Made by a program: the position numbers and the translations under genes. 34,222 bases of DNA from Xanthobacteraceae bacterium (lineage in GTDB: Bacteria; Pseudomonadota; Alphaproteobacteria; Rhizobiales; Xanthobacteraceae). The notes under the pieces were generated by a model. That model saw only the letters and a list, made by a program, of their open reading frames with translations. It was not told the origin of the DNA and made no database searches. Shown here piece after piece: positions 32,367 to 34,222 of this stretch; position 1 is the stretch's first letter; each line of letters starts with the position of its first letter. Location of the stretch: positions 1-34,222 of the forward strand of contig JARBUD010000044.1 of assembly GCA_029239875.1 (NCBI GenBank). The letters are read 5' to 3'.

Positions 32367-33475
32367 GCCGCGCCTTCATCGCCAACGCCCGCCGCACCGC
32401 CGTGGCGCCCCGGCGCGGCGCGTTCAACACGGTCGAGGCGCACGACCTCGCCGCGCCGGTGCTGCGGGCCTGCCTCGATGACGCCGGCGTCGTGCCTGAG
32501 GCGGTCAACCACGTCATCCTCGGCAACGCGCTCTCCGGCGGCGGCAATGTCGCCCGCCTCGCCGCGCTGGCCGCCGGCCTGCCGGACGGCGTGCCGGCGC
32601 TCACGCTCGACACGCAATGCTGCTCCGGTCTCGACGCCATCATCCTTGCGACCCGCCTCGTCGAGGCCGGTGCGGCGGATGTCGTGCTGGCCGGCGGGGT
32701 CGAGAGCTGGAGCCGGGCGCCGCTGCGCGCCCGTCGTCCGAAGGCTCCGGACGAGGAGCCGGCCTTCTACGAGCGCCCGCCCTTCGCGCCCTTCCCCGAA
32801 CGCGATCCGGACATGATCGAGGCCGTTGCCGAGCTGGCCCGTGAGCGGGGCATCTCCCGGCAAAGGCAGAATGCCTTCGCGATCCACAGCCACGCAAAGG
32901 CCCTCGCCGCCCGCGAGCGGCTGAAGGCGGAGATCGTACCCGTCGCCGGGCTCAACCATGACGCCTTCACGCGCGAACTGACCCCAAAGCTCTGCGCCCG
33001 CGCGCCGGTGCTGGCGGGCGACGGCGAGACCGCCATCGACGCTACCGGCGTCGCGGTGGAGGCCGATGCGACTGCAGTGGTGCTGGTCGTCTCGGAACGC
33101 CGGGTAGCCGCCGGTGGCATCGCCATCCTCGACGGCCTCTCCGTCGGCGGCGCACCCGAGCAGCCGGCTATGGCATTGGTTCCCGCCGTCGAGCGCCTGC
33201 TCGCCCGCCACCAGGGCACGCCCGCCATCATCGAACTGATGGAAGCCTTTGCCGCCCAGGCTCTGGCGAACATCGACACTCTCGACCTCGATCCCGCCGG
33301 CATCAATCTCGGCGGCGGCGCGTTGGCGCGCGGCCACCCCATAGGCGCGTCCGGCGCCATCCTCGCGGTGCGGCTGTTCCACGAGCTGAAGGCGCAGCCG
33401 GAAGGCGCGCGCGGCCTCGCCGCCATCGCCGCGGCAGGCGGGCTCGGCTCAGCGCTGCTGCTGCAGCGCACCTAA
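32363..33475 (+). CDS. Thiolase-family protein with two catalytic positions changed
   Basis: This 370-residue protein has the thiolase fold pattern. Nucleophile C86 lies in TQCCSGLDA, GGVESWSRAP follows, and H325 lies in GGGALARGHPIGASGA. Two normally fixed residues are lost. The NEAF motif reads MEAFAAQAL, so Asn is M293. The C-terminal CxGGGxG motif reads AAAGGLG, so the acid/base cysteine is A356. It is also shorter than usual (about 390-400), mainly in the loop domain. The start is a GTG at 32363 overlapping the ligase stop; no ATG precedes it in frame within the gap. It is likely to bind acyl-CoA and form an acyl-Cys intermediate, but ordinary thiolysis or condensation may be impaired. 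Partner of the ligase by position. Confidence 0.88.
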   Translation: MSRAFIANARRTAVAPRRGAFNTVEAHDLAAPVLRACLDDAGVVPEAVNHVILGNALSGGGNVARLAALAAGLPDGVPALTLDTQCCSGLDAIILATRLVEAGAADVVLAGGVESWSRAPLRARRPKAPDEEPAFYERPPFAPFPERDPDMIEAVAELARERGISRQRQNAFAIHSHAKALAARERLKAEIVPVAGLNHDAFTRELTPKLCARAPVLAGDGETAIDATGVAVEADATAVVLVVSERRVAAGGIAILDGLSVGGAPEQPAMALVPAVERLLARHQGTPAIIELMEAFAAQALANIDTLDLDPAGINLGGGALARGHPIGASGAILAVRLFHELKAQPEGARGLAAIAAAGGLGSALLLQRT

Positions 33476-33587
33476 GCGGGCGTTTGCCGCGAGCCGTTCC
33501 ATTGTGCAGGATTGATGACCGCAAGGGCGGCAGATGAATCGCCCGTCAGAACGACAGATCAATTCGGGAAGAACCGGCCAAGACGAC

Positions 33588-34222
33588 ATGAACATCTCCT
33601 CACGCCAGCAGGACATCCTCGTGCTCGCCCGTGCGCAGGGGCGCGTGAGCGTCGAGGACCTCGCCGGCCGCTTCGAGGTCTCGCCGCAGACCATCCGCAA
33701 GGACCTCAACGACCTGTGCGTGCGCCGGCTGATGTCGCGCGTGCATGGCGGCGCGGTGGTGGCCTCCGGCGTCGAGAACCTCGCTTATGAGGCCCGCCGC
33801 GCCATGGCGCAGGGCGCCAAGCGCGCCATCGCCGAGGCGGCCGCCCACATGGTGCCGAACCGCGCCTCGCTGTTCATCAACATCGGCACCACCACCGAGG
33901 AGGTGGCCCGCGCGCTGGCCGACCACGAGGACCTGCTGGTCATCACCAACAACCTCAACGTCGCCACCCTGCTCTACCGCCATCCCAAGATCGAGCTGAT
34001 CATGGCCGGCGGGCCGGTACGCCATGCCGACGGCGCCGTCATCGGCTCCTCGGCGGTCGATTTCATCCGCCAGTTCCGCGTCGACTATGCCGTCATCGGC
34101 GCCTCGGCGATCGAGGAGGACGGCACGCTGCTCGATTTCGACTATCGCGAGGTGCAGGTCGCCCGCGCCATCATCGACAATGCCCGCCAGGTCATCCTGG
34201 TCGCCGACCGCTCCAAGCTGGA
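33588..34222 (+). CDS. glpR: GlpR-type DeoR-family repressor (3' end cut by window edge)
   Basis: The visible 211 residues cover the N-terminal DeoR helix-turn-helix (ILVLARAQGRVSVEDLAGRF, then VSPQTIRKDLNDLCVRRLMS and RVHGGA). Most of the sugar-phosphate-binding C-terminal domain also shows, with its block INIGTTTEEVARAL, TNNLNVATLL and VDYAVIGASAIEEDGTLLDF. VSPQTIRKDLN is the recognition helix type of GlpR, the glycerol 3-phosphate repressor. The protein should continue for about 40 residues past the window. It probably controls the glp operon at 1-5597, from which it is separated by about 28 kb. The 112 bases upstream (33476-33587) hold no gene and no convincing GlpR site. Confidence 0.88.
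   Translation, partial: MNISSRQQDILVLARAQGRVSVEDLAGRFEVSPQTIRKDLNDLCVRRLMSRVHGGAVVASGVENLAYEARRAMAQGAKRAIAEAAAHMVPNRASLFINIGTTTEEVARALADHEDLLVITNNLNVATLLYRHPKIELIMAGGPVRHADGAVIGSSAVDFIRQFRVDYAVIGASAIEEDGTLLDFDYREVQVARAIIDNARQVILVADRSKL

Noticed and set aside
31100..33475. A 791-codon frame that joins an upstream segment to the thiolase, as if a fusion protein
   Set aside because: The first part is the out-of-frame shadow of the acyl-CoA synthetase; only the part from GTG 32363 is thiolase, and it has its own start overlapping the synthetase stop.

Overview
The window is GC-rich, densely coded chromosomal DNA. It most likely comes from an alphaproteobacterium of the order Hyphomicrobiales (Rhizobiales). 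That is an inference from the rhizobial-type glycerol ABC transporter (GlpSTPQ) joined to glpD, a NadQ-type regulator beside nadABC, the BioMNY biotin transporter, and two families of long palindromic intergenic repeats. No rRNA, tRNA, phage, insertion sequence or CRISPR array was seen.

Layout. 1-5597 (leftward): glpD-glpS-glpT-glpP-glpQ, glycerol 3-phosphate oxidation plus glycerol import, with operator-like repeats upstream of glpD. 5631-9895 (leftward): an RND efflux pump and its adaptor, closed by a strong hairpin terminator. 10090-16620 (leftward): a putrescine/polyamine-type ABC importer (binding protein, a small membrane protein, ATPase, two permeases) ending in an aminobutyraldehyde-type dehydrogenase. 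A strikingly AT-rich gene with a HEPN-like RNase motif sits between the two permease genes. 16878-19249: a LysR regulator, a small secreted protein, and a second, divergent LysR regulator. 19482-21054 (leftward): a DadA-like amino acid dehydrogenase behind a tandem glycine riboswitch. 21288-26467: nadA-nadB-nadC, a GNAT acetyltransferase and nadQ, with two matching 19-bp operator candidates in the nadA promoter and leader. 26601-29005: an aldo/keto reductase, an EamA transporter and a divergent TetR regulator. 29107-33475 (rightward): bioM-bioN-bioY followed without a gap by an acyl-CoA synthetase and an atypical thiolase. 33588-end: a GlpR-type DeoR regulator, cut by the window edge and about 28 kb from the glp operon.

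The best candidates for something undescribed are (1) the AT-rich HEPN-motif gene spliced into the polyamine importer operon with start/stop overlap and a 7-bp repeat at its edges, and (2) the five-gene biotin transporter/acyl-CoA ligase/thiolase operon. In that operon the thiolase keeps the nucleophilic Cys and the His but has lost the second catalytic Cys and the Asn of the NEAF motif. Secondary points are the complementary decay of the nucleotide sites in GlpS and GlpT, and the paired NadQ-type operators.
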